From Burkholderiales bacterium (GTDB taxonomy: Bacteria; Pseudomonadota; Gammaproteobacteria; Burkholderiales; Burkholderiaceae_C), in NCBI GenBank assembly GCA_013044035.1, contig JABEVE010000063.1:1-33184 (forward strand): a stretch of DNA of 33,184 nucleotides, written 5' to 3'. Both the position numbers and the translations under genes were made by a program. Under the pieces are notes generated by a model. It was not told where the DNA came from. It did not search any database and saw only the letters and a program-made list of their open reading frames with translations. This document shows positions 8,071-16,215 of this stretch, in pieces. The number at the start of each line of letters is the position of its first letter. The stretch's first letter is position 1.

Positions 8071-10251
8071 TCAGTCCTCGAAAGCCACCGCGCCATTGCC
8101 GGTCGCGGCCGGGTTTTGCGCTACGGCATTCGCCGCTGCAGCAGCGGGCACACCAGTTGCATGCGCCAGCAAGAACGCTGCCGCTTCGTCCACCGATTCC
8201 ACCCGCGCGAACGGTTGCAGCGAGGCCAGCAGGCGGTGCCCCCAGGCGGTGCCGGCCAGACGTTGATCGCACACCGCCAGCACGCCCCAATCGCTCTCGC
8301 TGCGAATGAGCCGGCCAGCACCCTGCTGCAACGCCAGCGCGGCCTGCGGCAGTGAATAGTCCATGAAACCGCTGCGCCCAGCCGCCTCCAGGCGTTTGAT
8401 GCGCGCCGCAACCAGGGGGTCGTCGGGCGGGGCGAAAGGCAGCTTGTCGATCACCACCAGGGTGAGTTGCTCGCCTGGAAAATCAACCCCCTCCCAGAAG
8501 CTGTGGCTGCCCACCAGCACCGCCTCGGGATTCGCGGCGAAGCGCTGCAGCAGCACCGGCTTGGACTCGCTGGACTGCTCCAGCACCACGCGGTTGGGCG
8601 GCAGGAGCTCGCGCAGACGCGAGGCGATGCGGCCGATGGCGCGCAGCGTGGTGGTGAGCACGAAGCTGCCGCCGGGATTGACGGCAACGAGGCGCGCGGC
8701 CAACGCGGCCACACGCAGGGAGTGCTCGGTGTCGGCCGGATGGAAGCCCGTCCGGGGCACCAGCAGGCGCGTCTGGCGCGCATAGTCGAACGGGCTGGCA
8801 ACACGCAGCTCACGCAAACGCGGCTGAACACCGCCCTCCACTGCCGCCAGCGCCGCACTGCCCTCGTTCAGCCCCAGGCGCGCGCGGGTGTAGCGAAAAC
8901 CGCCGTCCAGCGTCAAGGTGGCCGACACCAGCACCCAGGCTTGGGGACGCTGCGCCAACAACGCCGAAAACGCCGGACCGACACCCAGTGGCGTGGCCAG
9001 CAGGCGCAGGGAGTGACTGCCGACTTCGAGCCAGCGCACCATATCCTGTGGCGGGGTCGCTGCCGATTCGGTGTGCTCGGGCGACGGCGTCGCGTCGCGC
9101 TGCCAGGCCGCGAGCAAGGCTTGCTGTTCACGGCAACGCTCGATCAGGCGGGTGAATTCGGGCGCCAGTGCCTCGAACGGATCGAGCGCCGCGAGTAAGC
9201 CAGTCAGTTCCTCTTGCCAATGGTTCAGGCCCCCGGCCCAGCCTCCGAGGGTCTGCGCCTGTGCCCAGTCGAGCCGATGCGTGCCTGCGGGGGCGATGAG
9301 GCGCTGGTCGCGTGCCACCTTCTGCAGGCGGCTGCTCAGACCCTGCCAGTCGGCCAGGCCGCGCGCCAGCTGCCAGCCGCAAGCCAGGACGTCGCGCGCG
9401 AGCTCAAGCGCCTGGGCCGTGCCCACGCTGCTGCCGAGAAACTGCGCGCCGATGTCTGACAACTGGTGCGCCTCGTCCAGCACCACTGTGGTGGCGCTGG
9501 GCAGGAGTTCAGCCACGCCTTCGTCGCGCAGGGCGACATTGGCGAAGAACAGGTGGTGGTTGATGATGACCACGTCGGCTGCCATGGCCTCGCGCCTGGC
9601 CTTCATGACGAAGCAGGCGCGGTAGTCGGGGCAGTCGGAGCCGAGGCAGTTGTCGCGCGTGGAGGTGACCAGCGGAATGACCGGCGATTTCTCGTCCAGA
9701 CCGCCCAGGGCGGAGAGATCGCCATCGCCGGACGTGCCGGCAAACAGCGCCACGCGACGCAACTCCTGCACGGCGCGGCGGCTGTCCAGCAAGCCCTCGC
9801 TCTCGGTGCGCTTGAGGCGGTAGTGGCACACGTAGTTGGTGCGCCCCTTGAGCACCGCAGCGCGCAATTGCACGCCCAGAACCTCACGCGCCAGGGGCAG
9901 ATCCTTGCGAAAGAGCTGGTCCTGCAGGGCCCGAGTCGCGGTGGAGACAATGACCCGCTCGCCACGCAGCAGCGCCGGCACGAGGTAGGCCAGGGTCTTG
10001 CCGGTGCCGGTACCGGCTTCGGCCAGCAAAATGCCGCGTTCGGCCATGGCTCGCTCGACGGCGCCGGCGAGATGGCGCTGACCGGGGCGCTCGCGCCAAC
10101 CTGGCAGCGCCTCGGCGAACAGACCATGCTCGCCCCACAGAGGGTCGAGCGTGGCGGAATCGGTTTCGGCGCGGGCCGCATCCGGCGGATTCGCACCGGA
10201 TGCGGCAGCGCTCTGCCTAAAATGCTCGGCTGCTTGTTCCCCGATGTTCAA
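8071..10251 (-). CDS. yoaA: YoaA/DinG-family iron-sulfur ATP-dependent DNA helicase
   Basis: This is an XPD-like superfamily 2 helicase of 726 residues. Walker A EAGTGTGKT is at 78-86 and the Walker B box DEAH at 259-262. Four cysteines fit the iron-sulfur domain: Cys142 (NYVCHYRL), Cys202, Cys207 and Cys213 (DNCLGSDCPDYRACF). C-terminal motifs include SFWEGVDFPGE and QGAGRLIRS. The VTSTRDNCLGSDCP and ADVVIINHHLFFA stretches resemble E. coli YoaA more than DinG. YoaA works with the chi subunit of polymerase III in repair of replication blocks. The start is TTG, its bases overlapping the stop of the upstream DUF465 gene (TTGA), so translation is probably coupled. It has about 45 residues of poorly conserved lead before the helicase core, and several Ala-rich insertions. 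It is convergent with bamD. Confidence 0.92.
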   Translation of the reverse strand: MNIGEQAAEHFRQSAAASGANPPDAARAETDSATLDPLWGEHGLFAEALPGWRERPGQRHLAGAVERAMAERGILLAEAGTGTGKTLAYLVPALLRGERVIVSTATRALQDQLFRKDLPLAREVLGVQLRAAVLKGRTNYVCHYRLKRTESEGLLDSRRAVQELRRVALFAGTSGDGDLSALGGLDEKSPVIPLVTSTRDNCLGSDCPDYRACFVMKARREAMAADVVIINHHLFFANVALRDEGVAELLPSATTVVLDEAHQLSDIGAQFLGSSVGTAQALELARDVLACGWQLARGLADWQGLSSRLQKVARDQRLIAPAGTHRLDWAQAQTLGGWAGGLNHWQEELTGLLAALDPFEALAPEFTRLIERCREQQALLAAWQRDATPSPEHTESAATPPQDMVRWLEVGSHSLRLLATPLGVGPAFSALLAQRPQAWVLVSATLTLDGGFRYTRARLGLNEGSAALAAVEGGVQPRLRELRVASPFDYARQTRLLVPRTGFHPADTEHSLRVAALAARLVAVNPGGSFVLTTTLRAIGRIASRLRELLPPNRVVLEQSSESKPVLLQRFAANPEAVLVGSHSFWEGVDFPGEQLTLVVIDKLPFAPPDDPLVAARIKRLEAAGRSGFMDYSLPQAALALQQGAGRLIRSESDWGVLAVCDQRLAGTAWGHRLLASLQPFARVESVDEAAAFLLAHATGVPAAAAANAVAQNPAATGNGAVAFED

Positions 10252-10451
10252 GCGGGTTCGTCCGGCTGCGAGGCCGCTTCCAGGAGTGCAATTTGATCGC
10301 GAAGCTGCAACCGCTTTTTCTTCAGCCGGTGCAACAGGAATTCCTGCTCGGGCGTCTGTGGCCCGAGCCTGTCGATGGCGTCATCCAGGTCGGCATGCTC
10401 CATGCGCAACTCGATGAGACGGCGGTTGGCAGAGCGCAGATTCTGGTCCAT
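10248..10451 (-). CDS. Small DUF465 (YdcH-like) helical protein
   Basis: The 67-residue product is almost entirely predicted helix. It has the DUF465 pattern: an Arg-Leu-x-Glu-Leu-x-x-Glu-His-x-x-Leu-Asp-x-x-Ile segment (residues 11-27) and the Leu-Lys-Lys-x-x-Leu-x-Leu-x-Asp-x-Ile signature (43-54). Function in this family is unknown. The start could also be the ATG two codons earlier, giving MPMDQNLR; neither has a clear Shine-Dalgarno. Its TGA stop overlaps the TTG start of the yoaA-like helicase, so the two are probably made from one message. An upstream open frame extends much further, but that part lies opposite the phosphatase gene and is not convincing. Confidence 0.75.
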   Translation of the reverse strand: MDQNLRSANRRLIELRMEHADLDDAIDRLGPQTPEQEFLLHRLKKKRLQLRDQIALLEAASQPDEPA

Positions 10452-10543
10452 CGGCATGGTGGCTGGCGGGCGGGGCAATGGGATGTCCCATTGTATGAAC
10501 GCACGGTGCCGCATCGGCCCCATGGCGCCATTCGAGCCCACGG

Positions 10544-11350
10544 ATGATCCAAGCTCGCACCCGTCTGCAGTTGCAGGCCGCCACCGGCATTCATCGCGGT
10601 GACCGCCAGTACCAGCAGGACCGCATCGAGATCTTCCCGCATCCACGCGTCCAGGGACTGATTCTCGTGGTGGTGGCCGACGGCATGGGCGGACGCAGTG
10701 GCGGACGCATGGCGGCTGACCAGGTGATGCTGACGGCGCAGCAACTGTTCGAGCGCTTCGTGCCCAGCCAGGAGCAGCCAATCGATTTGCTGCACAGCCT
10801 CGTGCGTGAAAGCCATCTGATGATCAAGCTCAGTGCCATCTCGGCCGAACAGGAGCCCCACTCCACCGTGGCCTGCGCCCTGCTGCAGCCTGATGGCCAT
10901 TGCCACTGGGCGCATGTGGGCGATTCACGCGTGCAAGTGTTTCGCGCGGGCAAGCTGGTGGTGCGCACGAAGGATCACTCCTATGTGCAGGATCTGGTCG
11001 ATGCCGGCACATTGAGCGAGAGCATGGCGCGCAATCACCCCATGAGCAATGTGCTGACCTCCAGCCTTGGAACCACCGAGGACCCGCCGCTGACCAGTGA
11101 CCATCTGCAGCTCCAGGCGGGTGACGTCTTGCTGCTGTGCAGCGACGGTCTGTGGCACTATTTCGTCGACGCGGAACTGGGCTCGACGCTCGACCGGCTC
11201 GATCCGCGCGACAGCTGCGAGTTCCTCATCGCCAAAGCCAGGCAGCGCGCCATGGGACGAGGCGACAACCTGTCGCTCGCAGTGGTCAAGCTGCAGCGCG
11301 CCCAGACACCCGCGGCGCCAGCCAAACGCCTACCCAAGTCCCAGGGATAG
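10544..11350 (+). CDS. PP2C-family protein serine/threonine phosphatase
   Basis: The 268-residue soluble protein carries PP2C (PPM) metal-site motifs: an N-terminal GIHRGDRQYQQDR (15-27), ADGMGG (45-50, Asp46), HVGDSRVQVF (124-133), CSDGLW (199-204, Asp201) and RGDN (239-242, Asp241). These aspartates bind the two catalytic metals. Bacterial relatives such as Stp1 and PppA reverse Hanks-type kinase phosphorylation. No kinase, FHA protein or secretion cluster is visible here, so the partner is unknown. The GTTA-type strand of the family is replaced by HSTVA (106-110), a mild deviation. The ATG at the stated start has a weak ribosome site. It is divergent from the DUF465 gene (92-bp gap) and convergent with the coiled-coil protein gene. 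Confidence 0.9.
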   Translation: MIQARTRLQLQAATGIHRGDRQYQQDRIEIFPHPRVQGLILVVVADGMGGRSGGRMAADQVMLTAQQLFERFVPSQEQPIDLLHSLVRESHLMIKLSAISAEQEPHSTVACALLQPDGHCHWAHVGDSRVQVFRAGKLVVRTKDHSYVQDLVDAGTLSESMARNHPMSNVLTSSLGTTEDPPLTSDHLQLQAGDVLLLCSDGLWHYFVDAELGSTLDRLDPRDSCEFLIAKARQRAMGRGDNLSLAVVKLQRAQTPAAPAKRLPKSQG

Positions 11351-11392
11351 ATCGTCCATGGGATCTGGCGCAGGACGTCCCCAGCAGCGCGT

Positions 11393-12289
11393 TCAATAGC
11401 CTGGGGGCAGTGGCAACGGTGGAGCAGCTGCCGAACCGGATTGTTTCGCTTGCTCGCGCTGCTGCGCCGCCTGGGCCTGGCGGCGCTGATAGTCGGCCTG
11501 CTTCTGCGCGTAGGCCGCCTCGGCAGCCTGCTTCTGCGCTGCCCGCTGGGCGGCTTGTTGCGTTGCCTGCTGCGCCGATCGCGCGTTCGCGCCTGGAGAC
11601 ACGACGGCGGGTGAAGTCGGAGCGGCTGATGGCGACTGTCCTCGGCCCTGCGCCTGACGCTGTTTTGCCTCGTAGGCAGCCTGTCTGGCCGCATCCCCGA
11701 CGGCACGGTCGGCCCGCTCGCGCTGCTTGTGTGCCTGCTCTTGTTCGCGCAGCAGCCGTTGCTGTTGCGCGGCCGAAGCGTCCGGTACCGGGCGGCGCTC
11801 ACGCAAATTCTGCGCAACGCGGCGGCGCTCGGCCTCGGCCCGCTGTTGGCGAGCGGCGAGGTCGATGGCGTTCAATCTCGCATCCAGCGCATCCGACTGC
11901 TTGTTGTAGCGACGACGCGCCCGATCCAGACAGTCGTTGACGAAAAAACGGCGCAGGCATGCGTCTTGTTCGCGTGCATAGGCCGCGTCCAGATTGCTGC
12001 GCTGGGCTTCGATCTGCTGCCGCTCGGCGGCACGTTGCGCGGACTCTGAGACAACCGTCTCGATGCTTTGGGTGGAGTTCGGGGTGGAAGCCCCCGGGGC
12101 CATCAGGCTTGCCGGCTTGGACGCCACGGGAGCCAGCGGCTGTGCCGCTCGCGCCTGGCCTGGGCGGCAAACCGCGAAGGCCAGAGCCACGACAAGGACG
12201 ACTCGCCAGGCCTGGGCCAGCAGCCGATCCGGCTCCATGGATTGATGTTGCACCATGGCGGAAGAACCTGCGTTCAAAGGGTGAGGCAT
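11393..12289 (-). CDS. Unrecognised secreted Ala/Gln-rich coiled-coil protein
   Basis: I do not recognise a named family. The 298-residue product has a hydrophobic stretch at 29-41 and a likely signal-peptidase site after ARA (46-48). A low-complexity linker follows, then a helical, charged region (80-215) and a second Ala/Gln/Lys-rich helix (238-285), ending in a Pro-rich tail. Two cysteines in ACLRRFFVNDCLDRARRR (Cys111, Cys120) could form a disulfide in the periplasm. The first ATG overlaps the zapE stop (TGATG), suggesting coupling; an internal ATG at 12238 (MEPDRLLAQAW) would give a shorter, more typical signal peptide and is an equally good start. It is the last gene of the odhA-odhB-lpdA-zapE run. 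A periplasmic scaffold role is conceivable but unproven. Confidence 0.75.
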   Translation of the reverse strand: MPHPLNAGSSAMVQHQSMEPDRLLAQAWRVVLVVALAFAVCRPGQARAAQPLAPVASKPASLMAPGASTPNSTQSIETVVSESAQRAAERQQIEAQRSNLDAAYAREQDACLRRFFVNDCLDRARRRYNKQSDALDARLNAIDLAARQQRAEAERRRVAQNLRERRPVPDASAAQQQRLLREQEQAHKQRERADRAVGDAARQAAYEAKQRQAQGRGQSPSAAPTSPAVVSPGANARSAQQATQQAAQRAAQKQAAEAAYAQKQADYQRRQAQAAQQREQAKQSGSAAAPPLPLPPGY

Positions 12290-13386
12290 CAGGTCAATGC
12301 GGTTTGCACGTCACGCCGCGCCAATCGCAAGTAGGCGGATGTCTGCATTTCCTGCAATCGCGAAACTGTACGCTCGAACTCGTAAGCCAAGGGGCCAGAA
12401 GGATACAGCGCGGCGGGCGGAACCGCGGCTGAAAGCACCAGCTTGATGTTGCGGTCGTACAGCACGTCCACCAGCAGGGTGAAGCGGCGTGCGGCACTGG
12501 CGAGTTCAGGCGCCATGCGGGGCACGTCGGACACCAGCACGGTATGGAAGCGCGCTGCGATTTCGAGGTAGTCGTTTTGCGAACGCGGGGTGTTGCACAG
12601 GGTCTCGAAGTCGAACCAGGCGACGCCGCCTGCGCGGCGCAGCGCGATGATTTCGCGATGCTCGATCTGCAGCGTGGGGTCGTCGTCCGCAGCCTCGGCC
12701 AGGCGCTCGAATGCCTGCTCCATGGCGTCCTCGGCGGGGTGCCCCAGCGGTGTGTAATACAGCTGCATATCGGCCATGGCCTGGTGGCGGTAGTCCACGC
12801 CGCCATCCACCTGCAGCACGTCCATGTTCGCCCGGATCAAGGCGATGGCAGGCAGGATGCGGTCACGGTGCAGGCCATCGGGGTAAAGACTGTCCGGCTC
12901 GAAATTGCTCGTGGTCATGAGCACCACGCCCTGTTCGAACAGCCCCCGCAGCAAGCGATGCAGGATCATGGCATCGGTCACGTCACTGATATGGAACTCG
13001 TCGAAGCAGATCAGCCGAAAGCGTCGCGCAATGCGCCGTGCCAGTTCTTCCAGGGGATTTTGCGTGCCCTGCAGATCGGCCAATTCGCGCTGCACCTCGC
13101 GCATGAATTCGTGAAAATGCAGCCGTGTTTTCCGCACCACCGGCACGGTCACATAGAAAGCGTCCATCAGGAAACTCTTGCCGCGCCCCACGCCGCCCCA
13201 CAGATAGACGCCGCGCGGCAGATCGGGATGAACCAAGATCCGCCGCACCGCTGTCGAGCGGCGTGACTTGTAGCCCACCCACTCGTCGTAGGCGCGCTGC
13301 AGCCGTGCGATGGCGAGCTGTTGAGCGGCGTCAGGCTGGTGACCGTGCTCGGCGAGGGACTGCAGGGCATATGCGGTCACGTCCAT
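12289..13386 (-). CDS. zapE: Cell division ATPase ZapE (AFG1-like)
   Basis: ZapE is an AFG1/LACE1-type AAA ATPase that associates with the division ring in E. coli; homologues also act in mitochondrial protein quality control. The 365-residue product shows Walker A GGVGRGKS (64-71), Walker B LICFDEFH (125-132) and a sensor-like TTSN (158-161). The surrounding GVYLWG and DVTDAMILHRLL stretches are highly typical. I choose the ATG (MDVTAYAL); a TTG two codons upstream is possible. It starts 8 nt after the lpdA stop and shares the TGATG overlap with the next gene. Genes for this ATPase lie downstream of the 2-oxoglutarate dehydrogenase genes in several Burkholderiales, so the neighbourhood is expected. 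Confidence 0.95.
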   Translation of the reverse strand: MDVTAYALQSLAEHGHQPDAAQQLAIARLQRAYDEWVGYKSRRSTAVRRILVHPDLPRGVYLWGGVGRGKSFLMDAFYVTVPVVRKTRLHFHEFMREVQRELADLQGTQNPLEELARRIARRFRLICFDEFHISDVTDAMILHRLLRGLFEQGVVLMTTSNFEPDSLYPDGLHRDRILPAIALIRANMDVLQVDGGVDYRHQAMADMQLYYTPLGHPAEDAMEQAFERLAEAADDDPTLQIEHREIIALRRAGGVAWFDFETLCNTPRSQNDYLEIAARFHTVLVSDVPRMAPELASAARRFTLLVDVLYDRNIKLVLSAAVPPAALYPSGPLAYEFERTVSRLQEMQTSAYLRLARRDVQTALT

Positions 13387-13394
13387 GAGCAAGC

Positions 13395-14828
13395 TCAGAA
13401 ATTGAGGCTGCGGCCATCGGTGGCCAACGCTGCCTCCTTCATCGACTCCGACAGGGTGGGATGTGCATGGCAGATGCGCGCGATGTCTTCGGCGGCCGCC
13501 TTGAACTCCATCGCCACCGCGGCTTCGGCGATCAGCTCGGACGCCATCGGGCCGATGATGTGCACACCCAGGATTTCATCGGTGGCCGCATCACTCAACA
13601 TCTTGACGAAGCCGGTGGTGTCGCCCAGTGCACGCGCACGGCCATTGGCGAGGAAAGGAAAGCTGCCGGACTTGTAGGCGCGGCCAGCGGCCTTGAGCTG
13701 TTGTTCGGTCTGTCCCACCCAGGCGATTTCCGGTGCGGTGTAAATCACCCAGGGCACGGTATTGAAGTCCACATGCGGCTTTTGTCCAGCCATGCGCTCG
13801 GCCACGGCCGTGCCCTCCTCTTCGGCCTTGTGCGCCAGCATCGGGCCGCGCACCACGTCGCCAATGGCCCAGATGCCATCCACCGGCGTCTTGCAATCGG
13901 CATCCACGGGAACGAAACCACGCTCGTCGGCCTGCAGACCCACTGCCTGCAGGTTCAGACCTTCGGTGTTCGGCACCCGGCCAATGGAGACGATGAGCCG
14001 GTCCACCTCCAGCTTTTGCGCGGCACCGGCGGCATCGGCATAGCGCAGGCTCACGCCCTTGGCACTGGTCTTCACCTCGGTGATCTTCACCCCGAGCTGG
14101 ATGTCCAGGCCCTGCTTCTTGAACTGCTTTTGCGCTTCCTTCGCCACTTGCACATCGGCCGCGCCGAGAAATTCCGGCAGGGCTTCAAGGACCGTCACCT
14201 GCGCCCCGAGCCGACGCCAGACCGAACCCATTTCCAGGCCGATGACGCCGGCACCGATCACCCCCAGGCGCTTGGGTACCGAGGAGATCGCCAGCGCTCC
14301 GGTGTTGGACAGGATGCGGTCTTCGTCGAACGCCGCACCGGGCAGGGCACGCGGGCTGGAGCCAGTGGCGATGATGACTTGTTTGGCGACGAGCTTGAGC
14401 GCGTCGCCGCTCGGCGGGGTGACACCGATCTCGAAGCCCGCCGTGCCGGTGCCGACGAAGGCGGCGCGCCCATGCACGAACTCCACCTTGTTCTTCTTGA
14501 ACAGATAGAGAATGCCCTCGTTGTTCTGCCGGACCACCAACTCCTTGCGCGCCAGCATGCGGTCGAGGTCGAGCTTGAGCCCACTCACCGCGATGCCGTG
14601 CTCGGCAAACACGTGGCCTGCCTGGTCGAAATGCTCGGATGATTGCAGCAAGGCCTTGGATGGAATGCAGCCGACATTGGTGCAGGTGCCTCCCGGGGCG
14701 GGGCCGCCCTTGGCGTTGGCCCAGGCGTCGATGCAGACCACGGCCATGCCAAGCTGGGCGGCGCGAATGGCGGCGATATAGCCGCCGGGACCGGCGCCGA
14801 TGACGATGAGATCAGGTTGCGCGTTCAT
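13395..14828 (-). CDS. lpdA: Dihydrolipoyl dehydrogenase (E3 of 2-oxoglutarate dehydrogenase)
   Basis: E3 reoxidises the dihydrolipoyl group of E2 and passes electrons through FAD to NAD+. In the 477-residue product the FAD-binding GAGPGG is at 11-16, the redox disulfide at Cys49/Cys54 ([13 protein letters not shown]), the NAD-binding GAGVIG in mid-protein, a second FAD contact in [12 protein letters not shown], and the catalytic His456/Glu461 in HAHPTLSE. There is no N-terminal lipoyl domain, unlike the E3 often paired with pyruvate dehydrogenase in this group. The short Lys/Pro-rich insert before the redox cysteines ([13 protein letters not shown]) is usual for the odh-linked type. It starts 10 nt after odhB, so the two are surely co-transcribed. 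Confidence 0.97.
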   Translation of the reverse strand: MNAQPDLIVIGAGPGGYIAAIRAAQLGMAVVCIDAWANAKGGPAPGGTCTNVGCIPSKALLQSSEHFDQAGHVFAEHGIAVSGLKLDLDRMLARKELVVRQNNEGILYLFKKNKVEFVHGRAAFVGTGTAGFEIGVTPPSGDALKLVAKQVIIATGSSPRALPGAAFDEDRILSNTGALAISSVPKRLGVIGAGVIGLEMGSVWRRLGAQVTVLEALPEFLGAADVQVAKEAQKQFKKQGLDIQLGVKITEVKTSAKGVSLRYADAAGAAQKLEVDRLIVSIGRVPNTEGLNLQAVGLQADERGFVPVDADCKTPVDGIWAIGDVVRGPMLAHKAEEEGTAVAERMAGQKPHVDFNTVPWVIYTAPEIAWVGQTEQQLKAAGRAYKSGSFPFLANGRARALGDTTGFVKMLSDAATDEILGVHIIGPMASELIAEAAVAMEFKAAAEDIARICHAHPTLSESMKEAALATDGRSLNF

Positions 14829-14838
14829 GGCCTGTGCC

Positions 14839-16119
14839 TCACAGATTGAGCAGCAGGCGCGCGGGGTCTTCCAGCGCCTCCTTCATCGCCACGAGGCCGA
14901 GCACGGCCTCGCGGCCATCGATGATGCGATGGTCGTAGCTCATCGCCAGATAGTTGATGGGGCGAATGACGACCTGACCGTTCTCCACCACCGGCCGCTC
15001 CTTGGTCGCGTGCACACCGAGAATGGCGGCTTGCGGCGGGTTGATGATGGGGGTGGAGAGCATGGAGCCGAACACGCCGCCATTGCTGATCGAGAAGGTG
15101 CCGCCGGTGAGGTCCTCGATCGCCAGCTTGCCGTCGCGCGCCTTGGCGCCGAAGTCGGCAATCTGCTTCTCGATCTCGGCGAAGCTCAACTGGTCGGCAT
15201 TGCGCAAAATCGGCACCACCAGGCCACGCGGGCTGCCCACGGCGATGCCGATGTCGAAATAGCCGTGGTAGATGATGTCGGTGCCGTCCACGCTGGCGTT
15301 GATCACCGGGTATTTGCGCAGCGCGTGCACCGCCGCCTTGACGAAAAAGCTCATGAAGCCGAGCTTCACGCCATGCTCCTTCTCAAAGCGCTCCTTGTGG
15401 GTGTTGCGCAGATCCATGACCGGCTGCATATTCACTTCGTTGAACGTCGTGAGAATGGCGTTTTCGCTTTGCGACTGAATCAGACGCTGGGCGATGCGGG
15501 CGCGCAGCCGGCTCATGGGCACGCGCTGTTCAGGACGGTCAGCGTAGGAGGAAAGATCAATGCCGGCATCCACCGGGGCCAGCGCGACCGGGCTGCTCAT
15601 CGGACTGGGTTGCGGCGCCGCTGCGGGCTTGGCAGCGCCCGCGAGGGTGCCGGCGATGGCGCCCAGTGCGTCACCCTTGGTGATGCGCCCCCCGCGACCG
15701 GAGCCCGCCACGTTTGCCGGGTCGACGCCCTGCTCCGCAAGGATCTTGGCGGCGGCCGGCATGACTGGAGCCGAAGTCGGTGTTTGCGCAGGGGTCGCAA
15801 CTCGGGCGGCAGCAGGTGCGGCGGCCGGCACGGCTGCAGGCACGGCGGACACCGGCAAGGGACTGACCTGGGGCTTGGCCTCGGTGTCGAGCTTGGCGAT
15901 GATTTCCTCGGCGGCCACAGTCGCACCGTCGTTCTTCAGAATCTGGGCCATGACCCCGGAGGCCGGAGCCGGCACTTCGAGCACGACCTTGTCGGTCTCG
16001 ATTTCGATCAGGATTTCATCCTGCTTGACGGCTTCGCCGGGTTTTTTCTTCCATTGCAGCAAGGTGGCTTCGGCCACGGATTCGGACAGTTGGGGAACCT
16101 TGACATCGATCAGTGCCAT
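14839..16119 (-). CDS. odhB: Dihydrolipoyllysine succinyltransferase (E2)
   Basis: E2 forms the core of the 2-oxoglutarate dehydrogenase complex and transfers succinyl groups to CoA. The 426 residues divide into one lipoyl domain (2-78, lipoylated Lys44 in EIETDKV), an Ala/Pro-rich swinging linker (82-118), a peripheral subunit-binding domain (119-155) and the catalytic domain (195-426), with His397 and Asp401 in YDHRIIDG. I choose the ATG for [14 protein letters not shown]; thirteen upstream in-frame codons are not family-like. A Shine-Dalgarno is not obvious. The second Ala/Pro linker (156-185) is also typical. It lies 96 nt after odhA and 10 nt before lpdA. Confidence 0.97.
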   Translation of the reverse strand: MALIDVKVPQLSESVAEATLLQWKKKPGEAVKQDEILIEIETDKVVLEVPAPASGVMAQILKNDGATVAAEEIIAKLDTEAKPQVSPLPVSAVPAAVPAAAPAAARVATPAQTPTSAPVMPAAAKILAEQGVDPANVAGSGRGGRITKGDALGAIAGTLAGAAKPAAAPQPSPMSSPVALAPVDAGIDLSSYADRPEQRVPMSRLRARIAQRLIQSQSENAILTTFNEVNMQPVMDLRNTHKERFEKEHGVKLGFMSFFVKAAVHALRKYPVINASVDGTDIIYHGYFDIGIAVGSPRGLVVPILRNADQLSFAEIEKQIADFGAKARDGKLAIEDLTGGTFSISNGGVFGSMLSTPIINPPQAAILGVHATKERPVVENGQVVIRPINYLAMSYDHRIIDGREAVLGLVAMKEALEDPARLLLNL

Positions 16120-16215
16120 GGTGGGGTCTCGCGATTGGATGTGAACGGTTTGAGCCATGCGCGCAGCATGACCGACCCGTCGAGGCCGGCATGCCGCAGC
16201 GCGTACAGCCCGCTT

